A stretch of 32,824 nt of DNA from Methanobacterium aggregans (lineage in GTDB: Archaea; Methanobacteriota; Methanobacteria; Methanobacteriales; Methanobacteriaceae): positions 1-32,824 of the forward strand of contig NZ_JAGGLN010000011.1 in NCBI RefSeq assembly GCF_017874455.1. Direction: 5' to 3'. Made by a program: the position numbers and the translations under genes. The notes under the pieces are model-generated. The model was not told the DNA's origin. It did not search any database and worked only from the letters and a program-made list of their open reading frames with translations. Below, one piece after another: positions 22,739-29,600 of this stretch (position 1 is its first letter; the number at the start of each line of letters is the position of its first letter).

Positions 22739-23365
22739 ATGGTATGGTTACCTGAAAAGATTCAAGCAACAATTGTAAAAATCTTCATACTGTCCCATTT
22801 AAACCTTTTAAAAGTATCCAAGTTCAAGAAAAACAAATCCATCAAATTAAATGTTGGATGTGGAACTGTAAAGTTTCCAGGATGGATTAACATCGATATT
22901 ATACCTGCTGCGGACCTTATCCTTGATGTGAGAAAGAAGCTGCCCTTTGAAAACAATAGCGTTGACATGATTTACAGTGAACATTTCATAGAGCACATCA
23001 CCTTCAACAAAGGCAAAAAGACAGTAACTGAATTCTGTAGAGTACTCAAAGAAGGGGGTGTTTTAAGAATAGCCACTCCTGATCTAGATCATCTAATTGA
23101 AAAGTATTGTAAAAACTGGAAAGATCAGGATTGGTTATCCTGGCCTGAACATGGGTTCATACAAACCAGAGGTCAAATGATAAACATCTCATTTAGATGG
23201 TGGGGACACCAGTACCTTTACAATGAAGAAGACCTTACAAAACTTCTCAAAGAAGCAGGATTCAAGGAAATAAAACGTTGCAAACTTAATAAAAGTAAAT
23301 ATAAGGATTTAATGGGTAGGGAAACCAGAAAAGATTCAAAATTAGTGTTGGAAGCTGTAAAATAA
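22739..23365 (+). CDS. Class I SAM-dependent methyltransferase
   Basis: This protein has 208 residues from the ATG at 22739. The SAM-binding motif I is IKLNVGCGTVKFPGWINIDI (about 35-54). It is followed by LILDVRKKLPFENNSVDMIY and SEHFIEHI, the methyltransferase-11 pattern, and then LKEGGVLRIATPDLDHLIEKY and RGQMINISFRWWGHQYLYNEEDL. That C-terminal pattern is common in small methyltransferases of polysaccharide gene clusters, so methylation of a sugar or lipid-linked intermediate is a fair guess. The frame stays open to a TTG at 22679 without a ribosome binding site. In that stretch a different frame gives MDLNRPVVSENISMEVPKSK, so the original 5' end may have been shifted. The gene stands alone, not tightly linked to a neighbour. 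Confidence 0.85.
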   Translation: MVWLPEKIQATIVKIFILSHLNLLKVSKFKKNKSIKLNVGCGTVKFPGWINIDIIPAADLILDVRKKLPFENNSVDMIYSEHFIEHITFNKGKKTVTEFCRVLKEGGVLRIATPDLDHLIEKYCKNWKDQDWLSWPEHGFIQTRGQMINISFRWWGHQYLYNEEDLTKLLKEAGFKEIKRCKLNKSKYKDLMGRETRKDSKLVLEAVK

Positions 23366-23673
23366 AGAAAATGCGGGATAGATCCTTTATTTTTCTTGAA
23401 ATAGTGGTTTCTTGAAATAGTGGTGCTTTGTTCAAGACATATCCTGACAACCATCAGCAGAAAGTACCAGCAACCCATTTATCAAGCCAAGAAGACTGGA
23501 AGGCATGACATGATCTAAATGAATTTATCCTAAGGCAGTTGCTTCTGAAAATTAAGAGACACACTTAATTTATTAAAAGATGGCAACAACCCAATACCAA
23601 AGATTTATCACCACCCGCCACAAGATATAACTACATAATAATTGTTATTAATCAAAAACTTCAAGGTGAACCC
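23366..23673. other. Intergenic region with a perfect 16-bp tandem duplication
   Basis: ttcttgaaatagtggt occurs twice in direct succession (23393-23408 and 23409-23424). Otherwise I see only AT-rich sequence and, at 23626-23668, the promoter and ribosome binding site (AAGGTGA) of the CPBP protease gene, of which a decayed copy exists at 22099-22145. Confidence 0.55.
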
Positions 23674-24576
23674 ATGGAAGAACCTGAAGCATTCAAACTG
23701 CTTGAAATGGCAAGGGATTCATACAAAAAAGTGGGAACTATTTTTAATAGGGTTAAAGCTGAATCTGGAGCAGGTAAGCACATCCAGACCATTCAGAGGG
23801 AGAGATCCAGTTTCCCATCCTTCTGGGACAACATGATCATGGTGCTGGTCTACCTTGCAGCACTCATAACTGCAGAGATGGTAACTGCCGGCTGGAGCAT
23901 GGAACTTGGATTTGTCATGTACACAGGCATACTCCTGGCACTCCTCTTCCACGCGTCACTCATCAGGGATGAGAAGTTCTCCTACCTCCTCATGTCCATG
24001 ATGGCACTGCCCGTCCTGGGGATGGTGGGACTTTCCCTGCCCATCAAAGTCCAAGACCCCCTTATCTGGTTCCTGGCCTCGGCTGTTTTCCTCCTAGGGG
24101 CATCCTACGCCATAATAAAGGTTCAGGAGCTGAGGCCTGAAGAGGTTGGTCTGAAGCTGGGCAACCCCAAGGTTCAGATCCTGATAGCCCTGAGCGGGGT
24201 TCTCCTGGGAGGAGTGGAGTACCTGATACTCAAACCAGCACCCCTCATCTCCAGCTTCACACTGGAATGGGTGCTCCTGGGCACTTCAATACTTCTAATA
24301 TCCTCCGGACTTGCAGAGGAACTTCTTTTCAGGGGAATAATCCAGGGAAATGCTGAGAAAGTGTTTGGAAATGCCTACGGACTGCTCTTTGCAGCCCTGG
24401 TATTCACGGCAATGCACCTCGTCTGGAATTCCATCCTGGACCTGGTGTTCGTCTTCGCTGTTGCCGTGTTCTACGGTTACGCCTTCCAGAAAACCAGGAG
24501 CATATCCGGTGTGACCTTCTCCCACGGAATTGCAAACACCTTCCTCTTCCTGGTACTGCCGTTTCTGCTGGGCTGA
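23674..24576 (+). CDS. CPBP-family intramembrane glutamic protease
   Basis: This is a 300-residue protein with a soluble N-terminus of about 50 residues (MEEPEAFKLLEMARDSYKKV) followed by about eight helices. The CPBP (Abi, Rce1-like) active-site motifs are all present: Glu215-Glu216 in AEELLFRG (214-221), His248 with Asn252 in HLVWN, and His284 with Asn288 in SHGIAN. Members cleave prenylated or other membrane proteins, or act in bacteriocin self-protection; the substrate here is unknown. AAGGTGA lies before the ATG. A damaged 5' copy lies 1.5 kb upstream, so the gene was once tandemly duplicated. Base composition is GC-richer than the polysaccharide genes to the left. Confidence 0.93.
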   Translation: MEEPEAFKLLEMARDSYKKVGTIFNRVKAESGAGKHIQTIQRERSSFPSFWDNMIMVLVYLAALITAEMVTAGWSMELGFVMYTGILLALLFHASLIRDEKFSYLLMSMMALPVLGMVGLSLPIKVQDPLIWFLASAVFLLGASYAIIKVQELRPEEVGLKLGNPKVQILIALSGVLLGGVEYLILKPAPLISSFTLEWVLLGTSILLISSGLAEELLFRGIIQGNAEKVFGNAYGLLFAALVFTAMHLVWNSILDLVFVFAVAVFYGYAFQKTRSISGVTFSHGIANTFLFLVLPFLLG

Positions 24577-24604
24577 AGGGATGATCAAAAAGTTGATCCT
24601 ATTT

Positions 24605-25035
24605 TAAAAAAAAGTTGATTACAATATCTTAAAAAAACTAATTAGATAATTAAAAAGCTAATTATAATCTTAAAGCTAATTAAATCCTAAAAAAAACTAA
24701 TTAAATTAATTAAAAAACTAATTACATCCTTAAAACTAATTAAATCCTAAAAAAACTAATTATAATAATTAAAAAGCTAATTATATCCTTAAAACTAATT
24801 AAATCCTAAAAAAACTAATTATAATAATTAAAAAGTTAATTATATCCTTAAAACTAATTAAATCCTAAAAAAACTAATTACATTAATTAAAAAGCTAATT
24901 ATATCCTTAAAACTAATTAATATCCTTAAAACTAATTAATATCCTTAAAACTAATTAATATCCTTAAAACTAATTAATATTCTTAAAGCTGATTACATTA
25001 ATTAAAACTAATTACATTAATTAAAAAAAAGTTAT
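24605..25035. repeat. AT-rich tandem repeat array with higher-order structure
   Basis: Units of 18-21 bp begin with ctaatta and continue as tatccttaaaa, aatcctaaaaaaa or taataattaaaaag. These three kinds follow one another in a period of about 59 bp, repeated three to four times. From about 24895 a single 19-bp unit, ctaattaatatccttaaaa, is repeated four times. The array lies between convergent genes and encodes nothing. Runs of A and T on both strands would suit transcription termination from both sides, but the order of units suggests repeat expansion. Confidence 0.85.
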
Positions 25036-25060
25036 TTTTTCAGGGTTGAACCAGAATAAC

Positions 25061-25294
25061 CTAAATAGGTGCGATTACCGCCCTGTAAGCCACCAGAACC
25101 ACGAACATGAGAAAGAGTGGAAGGATGGCAATGTAGGATCCCTTAACCAGGTACTTAACATGCTGGTTTTCAATCTTTGAGCACACCACAACGACCATGA
25201 GCAGTACTACCAAAAGCCCCATGCTCACCGTGGTGTAGTTCATGACCTGGGCCGTGCTGATCCCTGCTGGGACCGCAGTCACCGGATTTATCAT
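25061..25294 (-). CDS. Small two-helix membrane protein (paralogue of 11954-12196)
   Basis: This is a 77-residue protein. A short outer segment (MINPVTAVPAGISTAQVMNY) leads into helix 1 (TTVSMGLLVVLLMVVVVC), a charged loop (SKIENQHVKYLVKG) and helix 2 (SYIAILPLFLMFVVLVAYRA). Shared residues with the protein at 11954-12196 are V-M-x-Y, K-G before helix 2, A-I-x-P-L and V-A-Y. A TATA box (ATTATATAATG, about 25316-25326) is centred 27 bases before the ATG, and no ribosome binding site is needed if the transcript is leaderless. It lies 57 bp downstream of DUF1616 but appears to have its own promoter. The function is unknown; its recurrence beside both glycosyltransferase sets suggests a link to surface polysaccharide. 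Confidence 0.75.
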   Translation of the reverse strand: MINPVTAVPAGISTAQVMNYTTVSMGLLVVLLMVVVVCSKIENQHVKYLVKGSYIAILPLFLMFVVLVAYRAVIAPI

Positions 25295-25311
25295 ACTATA
25301 TCTTCTATTGT

Positions 25312-25330
25312 TGCCATTATATAATGGTAT
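25312..25330 (-). promoter_or_regulatory. TATA box of the second small membrane protein, leaderless-type spacing
   Basis: ATTATATAATG on the minus strand is centred 27 bases before the ATG at 25294, the same spacing as for the paralogue at 12196. It sits between that gene and the end of DUF1616. Confidence 0.55.
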
Positions 25331-25351
25331 GTAACCCGCACCCTGAGGAAG

Positions 25352-26185
25352 CTACCCTCCTTCAAAGTACACTGTAAGGTTCAGGGACCTGTAAACCTTC
25401 TCCTCATCAGGCAGCCTGTAGAGAAGGAATTTCATCTCTTTTTTATCTGCATAACTTGCTGTGAAGTTGTAGGGTATCTCAAGTTTAGCCCCGTTCTCCA
25501 GGGTCAGGTTCTCAGAACTCAGGGTTCTGTTGTTTGACTTCACAACCAGGAGGTAGTCCACTCTTTGGTACTCATGGTTCACGATTCCAATTGTGAGGTT
25601 GCCCCTTTCCCCAAGGGTCAGGTTGGTTGGGTAGTCTGCTGCAGTACCATTTTCCCCGAGTATGTAGAACTCAGTGAACTTATCACCCTGGTGGGGGTTC
25701 ACCATGATGTAAAGAGTTGCTGAAACTGCCAGGACCATGGTGATGATGATTATGACCGAAAGAACCTTGTACTCCAGGGATCTGCCCCTGAAATGGTTTC
25801 TAACAATGTTCAGGGAGAAGGTCGGGGAGAAGCCCTGTTCTTCACCAGCCCTCCACCTTCTTATGAATGCCAAGGCAACCATGACCACTGTGAAGGCTGA
25901 AACTGCCAGGAGAGTGGAGGTCAGGCTGAAACCCCACGGTGTGTATTTCATCACAAAACCAGTGAGGGCTGTGAGGGCCAGGCTCAAACCCAAACTCAGT
26001 GCTCCACGTTCAACACCCTTAACATCATTTTTCCCTGGGAAGACCGCAGCCATGAGGCAGTAGCCCGGTATGAAAGCCATGAGAAGAAATTCCAGAAGGT
26101 TTAAACCTGGTGTTTTAATGAACACAACCGTTAGAATAGTTAAAAATCCCATTAACAATAGATCTGAGTACTGCCTCATGGCCAT
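25352..26185 (-). CDS. DUF1616 membrane protein
   Basis: This is a 277-residue protein from the ATG at 26185, chosen because GGAGG lies seven bases upstream; an in-frame start 12 codons earlier has no such site. Four N-terminal helices (about residues 5-110) include LLEFLLMAFIPGYCLMAAVF, ERGALSLGLSLALTALTGFV and STLLAVSAFTVVMVALAF. After a basic loop (FIRRWRAGEEQG) a fifth helix (about 138-160) precedes an outer domain of about 120 residues with FTEFYILGENGTAADYP and beta strands, the DUF1616 pattern. Such proteins occur near archaeal S-layer and polysaccharide genes; their function is not established. The gene is divergent from the DUF1972-type glycosyltransferase and shares its control region. 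The F-I-P-G motif also occurs early in the DUF2206 proteins. Confidence 0.85.
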   Translation of the reverse strand: MAMRQYSDLLLMGFLTILTVVFIKTPGLNLLEFLLMAFIPGYCLMAAVFPGKNDVKGVERGALSLGLSLALTALTGFVMKYTPWGFSLTSTLLAVSAFTVVMVALAFIRRWRAGEEQGFSPTFSLNIVRNHFRGRSLEYKVLSVIIIITMVLAVSATLYIMVNPHQGDKFTEFYILGENGTAADYPTNLTLGERGNLTIGIVNHEYQRVDYLLVVKSNNRTLSSENLTLENGAKLEIPYNFTASYADKKEMKFLLYRLPDEEKVYRSLNLTVYFEGG

Positions 26186-26221
26186 TGAACTGCCTCCTTT
26201 TTTGTAACTACCACTACCCAA

Positions 26222-26442
26222 TGAGTAAAATTTGATCCCATTTTGAGTATCAATCCTTTTAATGATAATATTTTATATGGGATGATCTCCTAATATATTA
26301 GTAGGATGTGACTAGAGTCACCATATTCATGCATTACTTTATATGGTCCGTGATTATTAGAACGGATCTTCGGGGTGAGTATCACTTTTATATAAAGTAA
26401 TGATACTATATGAGTCTTTCAATTAAAGCAGGGGATGGTGAT
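26222..26442. promoter_or_regulatory. Divergent control region between DUF1616 and the second glycosyltransferase operon
   Basis: The 13-bp sequence ATATAAAGTAATG is present at 26390-26402 on the plus strand and, inverted, at 26332-26344. Each copy holds the TATA box of one of the two divergent units. The plus copy predicts a start near 26419, which favours the ATG at 26443 over the one at 26410. Two perfect palindromes, CTAATATATTAG (26290-26301) and GTGACTAGAGTCAC (26308-26321), lie around the expected minus-strand start and could be operators. The reading is by eye. Confidence 0.6.
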
Positions 26443-27576
26443 ATGTTGGACAGGAAAATAGCCATAATTGGTACGAGGGGAATCCCAAATAGTTACGGGG
26501 GATTTGAAAAATTCGCGGAAATTTTAAGCACAAGGCTTGCCTCAAAGGGCTATGAGATCTGTGTGAGCTGTGAAAGACCAGAAGACAACCATACTCCACC
26601 ATCCTTCAATGGTGTTGAACTTTTTTACTTCCCAATGAAACCTCCAAATTTCTTCCTCCTACGAATAGTTTATGAATTTTTATACGATGCTTACTCACTC
26701 TTCAAAGCAGCAAGACGTGCAGACATAGTTTACATGTTAGGTTACAGCGCTGCAATGTTCTTTTTTATACCAAAACTCTTCGGAAAACAGCTCTGGGTCA
26801 ACCCCGACGGCATGGAATGGAAACGGCCAAAATTCAATCCATTCATAAGGTGGCTTTTAAAGGTATCTGAGAAACTGGCTGTTTTCTGGGCCGATGAAAT
26901 GATAGTGGATTCAAAGGAGATCAAAAAGTACATGGACTCCAAGTACGGCATTGAATCTGAATTCATAGCCTACGGAGCTCTTGACGTTCCACCAATCCCA
27001 TGGGAGGATAACAAACTCACCGACGACTTGAGGGGAAAAATAACCCTTAACCCACACTACTGGCTTATGGTTGCCAGGCTTGAACCTGAAAACAACATCC
27101 ACACCATAATCAAAGGCTACCTCCAAAGCAGCGTTGAGATGCCCCTGGTTGTTGTTGGAAACTTCGGATCCCCTGCATACGAGAAACATGTCAAGGCAAT
27201 TGTAGATGAGGGACCCGATAAAAAAATAATATTCACAGGTGGAATCTACAACAAGGAAATCCTGAACATGATCAGGCAGAACTGCTTCGCCTACCTCCAC
27301 GGGCACAGTGTGGGTGGAACCAACCCCTCACTGGTGGAGATAATGAAAATGGAAACAGTGATCCTCGCCCACAACAACGAGTTCAACAGGGAGGTCTGCA
27401 GGGACTACGCACTCTACTTCAACGATGCAGACGATCTGAGCCATAAAATGGAGATCATTGACTCAGAACGTGAAACCTTCCTAGATCTAGCGGAAAAGGC
27501 ATATGAAAGGGTTTCAAAGGATTACTCCTGGGAAGGGGTTGCTGATGACTACGAAAATCTGATCAAAGGGGTTTAA
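26443..27576 (+). CDS. DUF1972-type GT4 glycosyltransferase (rhamnosyltransferase-like)
   Basis: This protein has 377 residues from the ATG at 26443. The N-terminal DUF1972 signature is IAIIGTRGIPNSYGGFEKFA (about 6-25). Further marks are VNPDGMEWKRPKF (about 122-134), the donor-domain YWLMVARLEPENNIHTII, and HGHSVGGTNPSLVEIM, where His, Gly and Glu match the nucleotide-sugar site of this subgroup. Characterised members add rhamnose or related deoxysugars early in polysaccharide repeat-unit assembly; the sugar here is not determined. It opens the second plus-strand polysaccharide operon: the GT2 gene starts two bases after its stop. GATGGTG precedes the chosen start, although very close. Confidence 0.9.
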   Translation: MLDRKIAIIGTRGIPNSYGGFEKFAEILSTRLASKGYEICVSCERPEDNHTPPSFNGVELFYFPMKPPNFFLLRIVYEFLYDAYSLFKAARRADIVYMLGYSAAMFFFIPKLFGKQLWVNPDGMEWKRPKFNPFIRWLLKVSEKLAVFWADEMIVDSKEIKKYMDSKYGIESEFIAYGALDVPPIPWEDNKLTDDLRGKITLNPHYWLMVARLEPENNIHTIIKGYLQSSVEMPLVVVGNFGSPAYEKHVKAIVDEGPDKKIIFTGGIYNKEILNMIRQNCFAYLHGHSVGGTNPSLVEIMKMETVILAHNNEFNREVCRDYALYFNDADDLSHKMEIIDSERETFLDLAEKAYERVSKDYSWEGVADDYENLIKGV

Positions 27577-27577
27577 A

Positions 27578-28453
27578 ATGAATTCAGAACCCCTGGTTTC
27601 CGTGGTTGTGCCTGTTTTGAACTCTGAAAAAACACTGAAAAAATGTTTGAACAGTGTTCTGAATCAAAGCTACGGGAACATCGAAGTGATAGTGGTGGAC
27701 GGAGGGTCCAACGACAGAACAGTTGAAATAGCACAGAAGTTAGGGGCAAAGGTTGTTGATGCAAACGTCCCCAGCATGACCAAACAGACCAACATGGGAA
27801 TTATTAATTCCCAGGGCAAGTACATCTACAGAATAGATTCCGATGTTATTTTACCGGGCAACATGGTGGAGGAGTGCGTGGAAAAATGTGAAGTTGAAGG
27901 ATACGATGGAGTTTGTGTTTTCTGGCTTCCAGATAAATCCATAAGCTTCTGGGCCAAGGTTCGAAGGATAGAAAAGGAGAGTTACGTGAAAACCCCCAAC
28001 TGCGTTGGATCCATCAAGTACGATAAAAATGTTCTGGGTGCCCGCTTCTTAAGAAGGGATGTTTTTGATGCTGTTGGAGGATTTGATGAGGGAATATCAA
28101 CTATTGGAGAAGACTACGCCCTCTACAACAAACTGGCAAGGAGTGATTTCAACTTCGCCCTCATAAAATCCAGGGAAAAACATGTTGGAGAACCCAGGCG
28201 CATCCAGGACATAATCCAGAAGAACTTCAGGTACGGCACAGCCCTGATGCAGTTTTCAGATAATCAGAAGGAGGGAACCAAACAGTTCTCACCTGCAGGC
28301 AGAACCTACCTGATAAAAGCCTTTGAAACTGCTTTTAAGAATAATTTAACCCTATTTTTTGGTTTGATGATCTACCTCTTTGCAGTTTACACCTCCACAG
28401 CCACTGGAATTGTTTACTACAAATTCACAATGCAGACCAAGAGGTTGGCATAG
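27578..28453 (+). CDS. GT2-family glycosyltransferase with C-terminal membrane segment
   Basis: This is a 291-residue GT-A enzyme. Residues 7-13 (VSVVVPV) start the nucleotide-binding fold. Asp41 in VIVVDGGSNDRT and the DSD motif at 87-89 (YRIDSDVILPG) bind the nucleotide and metal. ARFLRRDVFDAVGGFDEG followed by GEDYALYNKL gives the acceptor-side ED motif of the catalytic base. The last 30 residues (LTLFFGLMIYLFAVYTSTAT) are hydrophobic and probably attach it to the membrane. AAAGGGG overlapping the preceding stop region serves as ribosome binding site. It is the second gene of the operon; the next GT starts ten bases after its stop. Confidence 0.9.
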   Translation: MNSEPLVSVVVPVLNSEKTLKKCLNSVLNQSYGNIEVIVVDGGSNDRTVEIAQKLGAKVVDANVPSMTKQTNMGIINSQGKYIYRIDSDVILPGNMVEECVEKCEVEGYDGVCVFWLPDKSISFWAKVRRIEKESYVKTPNCVGSIKYDKNVLGARFLRRDVFDAVGGFDEGISTIGEDYALYNKLARSDFNFALIKSREKHVGEPRRIQDIIQKNFRYGTALMQFSDNQKEGTKQFSPAGRTYLIKAFETAFKNNLTLFFGLMIYLFAVYTSTATGIVYYKFTMQTKRLA

Positions 28454-28463
28454 GGAGCTGATC

Positions 28464-29600
28464 ATGAAGATCCTGATGATCCATTACTCAGAGGTAACCT
28501 CCCCTGGGGGAGTCCACAAAACCGTAGTAGAAATGGCCAAAAACCTTTCTAAGATGGGTCATGAGGTAACTGTGCTCCAGGGAAATCCCAAAGGACTTTC
28601 CCATGAAGAAACCTATGAAGGCTTTCATATAATACGTGTTAAGTCCAGGGTAGCGGATCATCTCTATGGATTCAGCCCAGAGATCTACTCTTACCTCAAG
28701 AAACATTTCAAGGAATTAAATCCAGATGTGATCCATGTTCATGGATACCACACCCTATTTTCTCCAGAGGTAAGTTATTTAATTAAGAGAATAAACCCCG
28801 AAGTTCCAATAGTTTTTTCACCGCATTTTGGAGTGTTCAGCAGGAGCAGTTTTGCAGGAAAACATCTCTGGGGAATGTACAACAGATCCCTTGGTAAAAG
28901 TATAATAGAAACCAGCGATGTTATTGTTACAGCTTCCAAATTTGAGTCCGATAATCTGATGAAACTTTTCAAGGTAGATGAAAAGAGTGTAAAGGTTATT
29001 CCACACGGCGTTGACTTTATCAGCACAGACAAGGTGAAGGAAAAAAATGGAAGAATAAACCTCCTCTACGTTGGCTACCTCCTGGAGCTGAAGGGGATCC
29101 AGTGGATCATTGAAGCCCTCCATGAACTGGTTTACAGAAGGAAGGTTAAAGCCTCCCTGAGCATCGTTGGTGAAGGACCCTACGAAGCTGAGCTTAAAAA
29201 ACTTGCCGAAACCCTGGATGTGAGCCAGTTCATCCAATGGGAGGGCTTCGTTCCGTCTTCACAGTCCGAAAGGTTGAGGGAAATTTACAGAAGCTCAGAC
29301 GTACTACTACTACTCTCACAATCTGAAAACTATGGAATTGTTGTTTCAGAAGCTTTGGCCAGTAAAACCCCTGTCATAGTAACAAAAAGAACAGCTTTAA
29401 ATGAATTTTTAAATGAACCCGGCTGTTTTGGAGTTAACTACCCACCAAACCCTGAAGAAGTTGCAGACCTGGTACTGGAGATCCATGAAGATGGTGTTGA
29501 GGTTGGCCCCCTGACCCAGAAGATACAGATGTGGGACGAAATAGTTAAGAAGTATGAAGAAGAATACATGATACTGGTGAGCCCCAATGAACTTGAGTAA
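28464..29600 (+). CDS. GT4-family glycosyltransferase
   Basis: This protein has 378 residues from the ATG at 28464, preceded by GGGAG; the longer frame to 28380 overlaps the GT2 gene without a ribosome binding site. The N-terminal domain shows MIHYSEVTSPGGVHKTVVEM (glycine-rich loop) and DVIHVHGYHTLFSPE. The C-terminal domain shows VIPHGVDFIST, LLYVGYLLELKGIQWII, IVGEGPYEAELKKLA and LLLSQSENYGIVVSEALASK, with the E-x7-E pair. It is predicted to act on the cytoplasmic face in repeat-unit assembly. Its 3' end overlaps the start of the DUF2206 gene by 14 bp, so the two are translationally coupled. Confidence 0.92.
   Translation: MKILMIHYSEVTSPGGVHKTVVEMAKNLSKMGHEVTVLQGNPKGLSHEETYEGFHIIRVKSRVADHLYGFSPEIYSYLKKHFKELNPDVIHVHGYHTLFSPEVSYLIKRINPEVPIVFSPHFGVFSRSSFAGKHLWGMYNRSLGKSIIETSDVIVTASKFESDNLMKLFKVDEKSVKVIPHGVDFISTDKVKEKNGRINLLYVGYLLELKGIQWIIEALHELVYRRKVKASLSIVGEGPYEAELKKLAETLDVSQFIQWEGFVPSSQSERLREIYRSSDVLLLLSQSENYGIVVSEALASKTPVIVTKRTALNEFLNEPGCFGVNYPPNPEEVADLVLEIHEDGVEVGPLTQKIQMWDEIVKKYEEEYMILVSPNELE

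Noticed and set aside
23218..23478. 86-codon minus-strand frame overlapping the methyltransferase 3' end
   Set aside because: It is a shadow of the methyltransferase frame extended through the 16-bp duplication; no recognisable protein.
24605..25035. CRISPR array or coding repeat
   Set aside because: Units are contiguous, AT-only in style and full of stop codons; no spacers.
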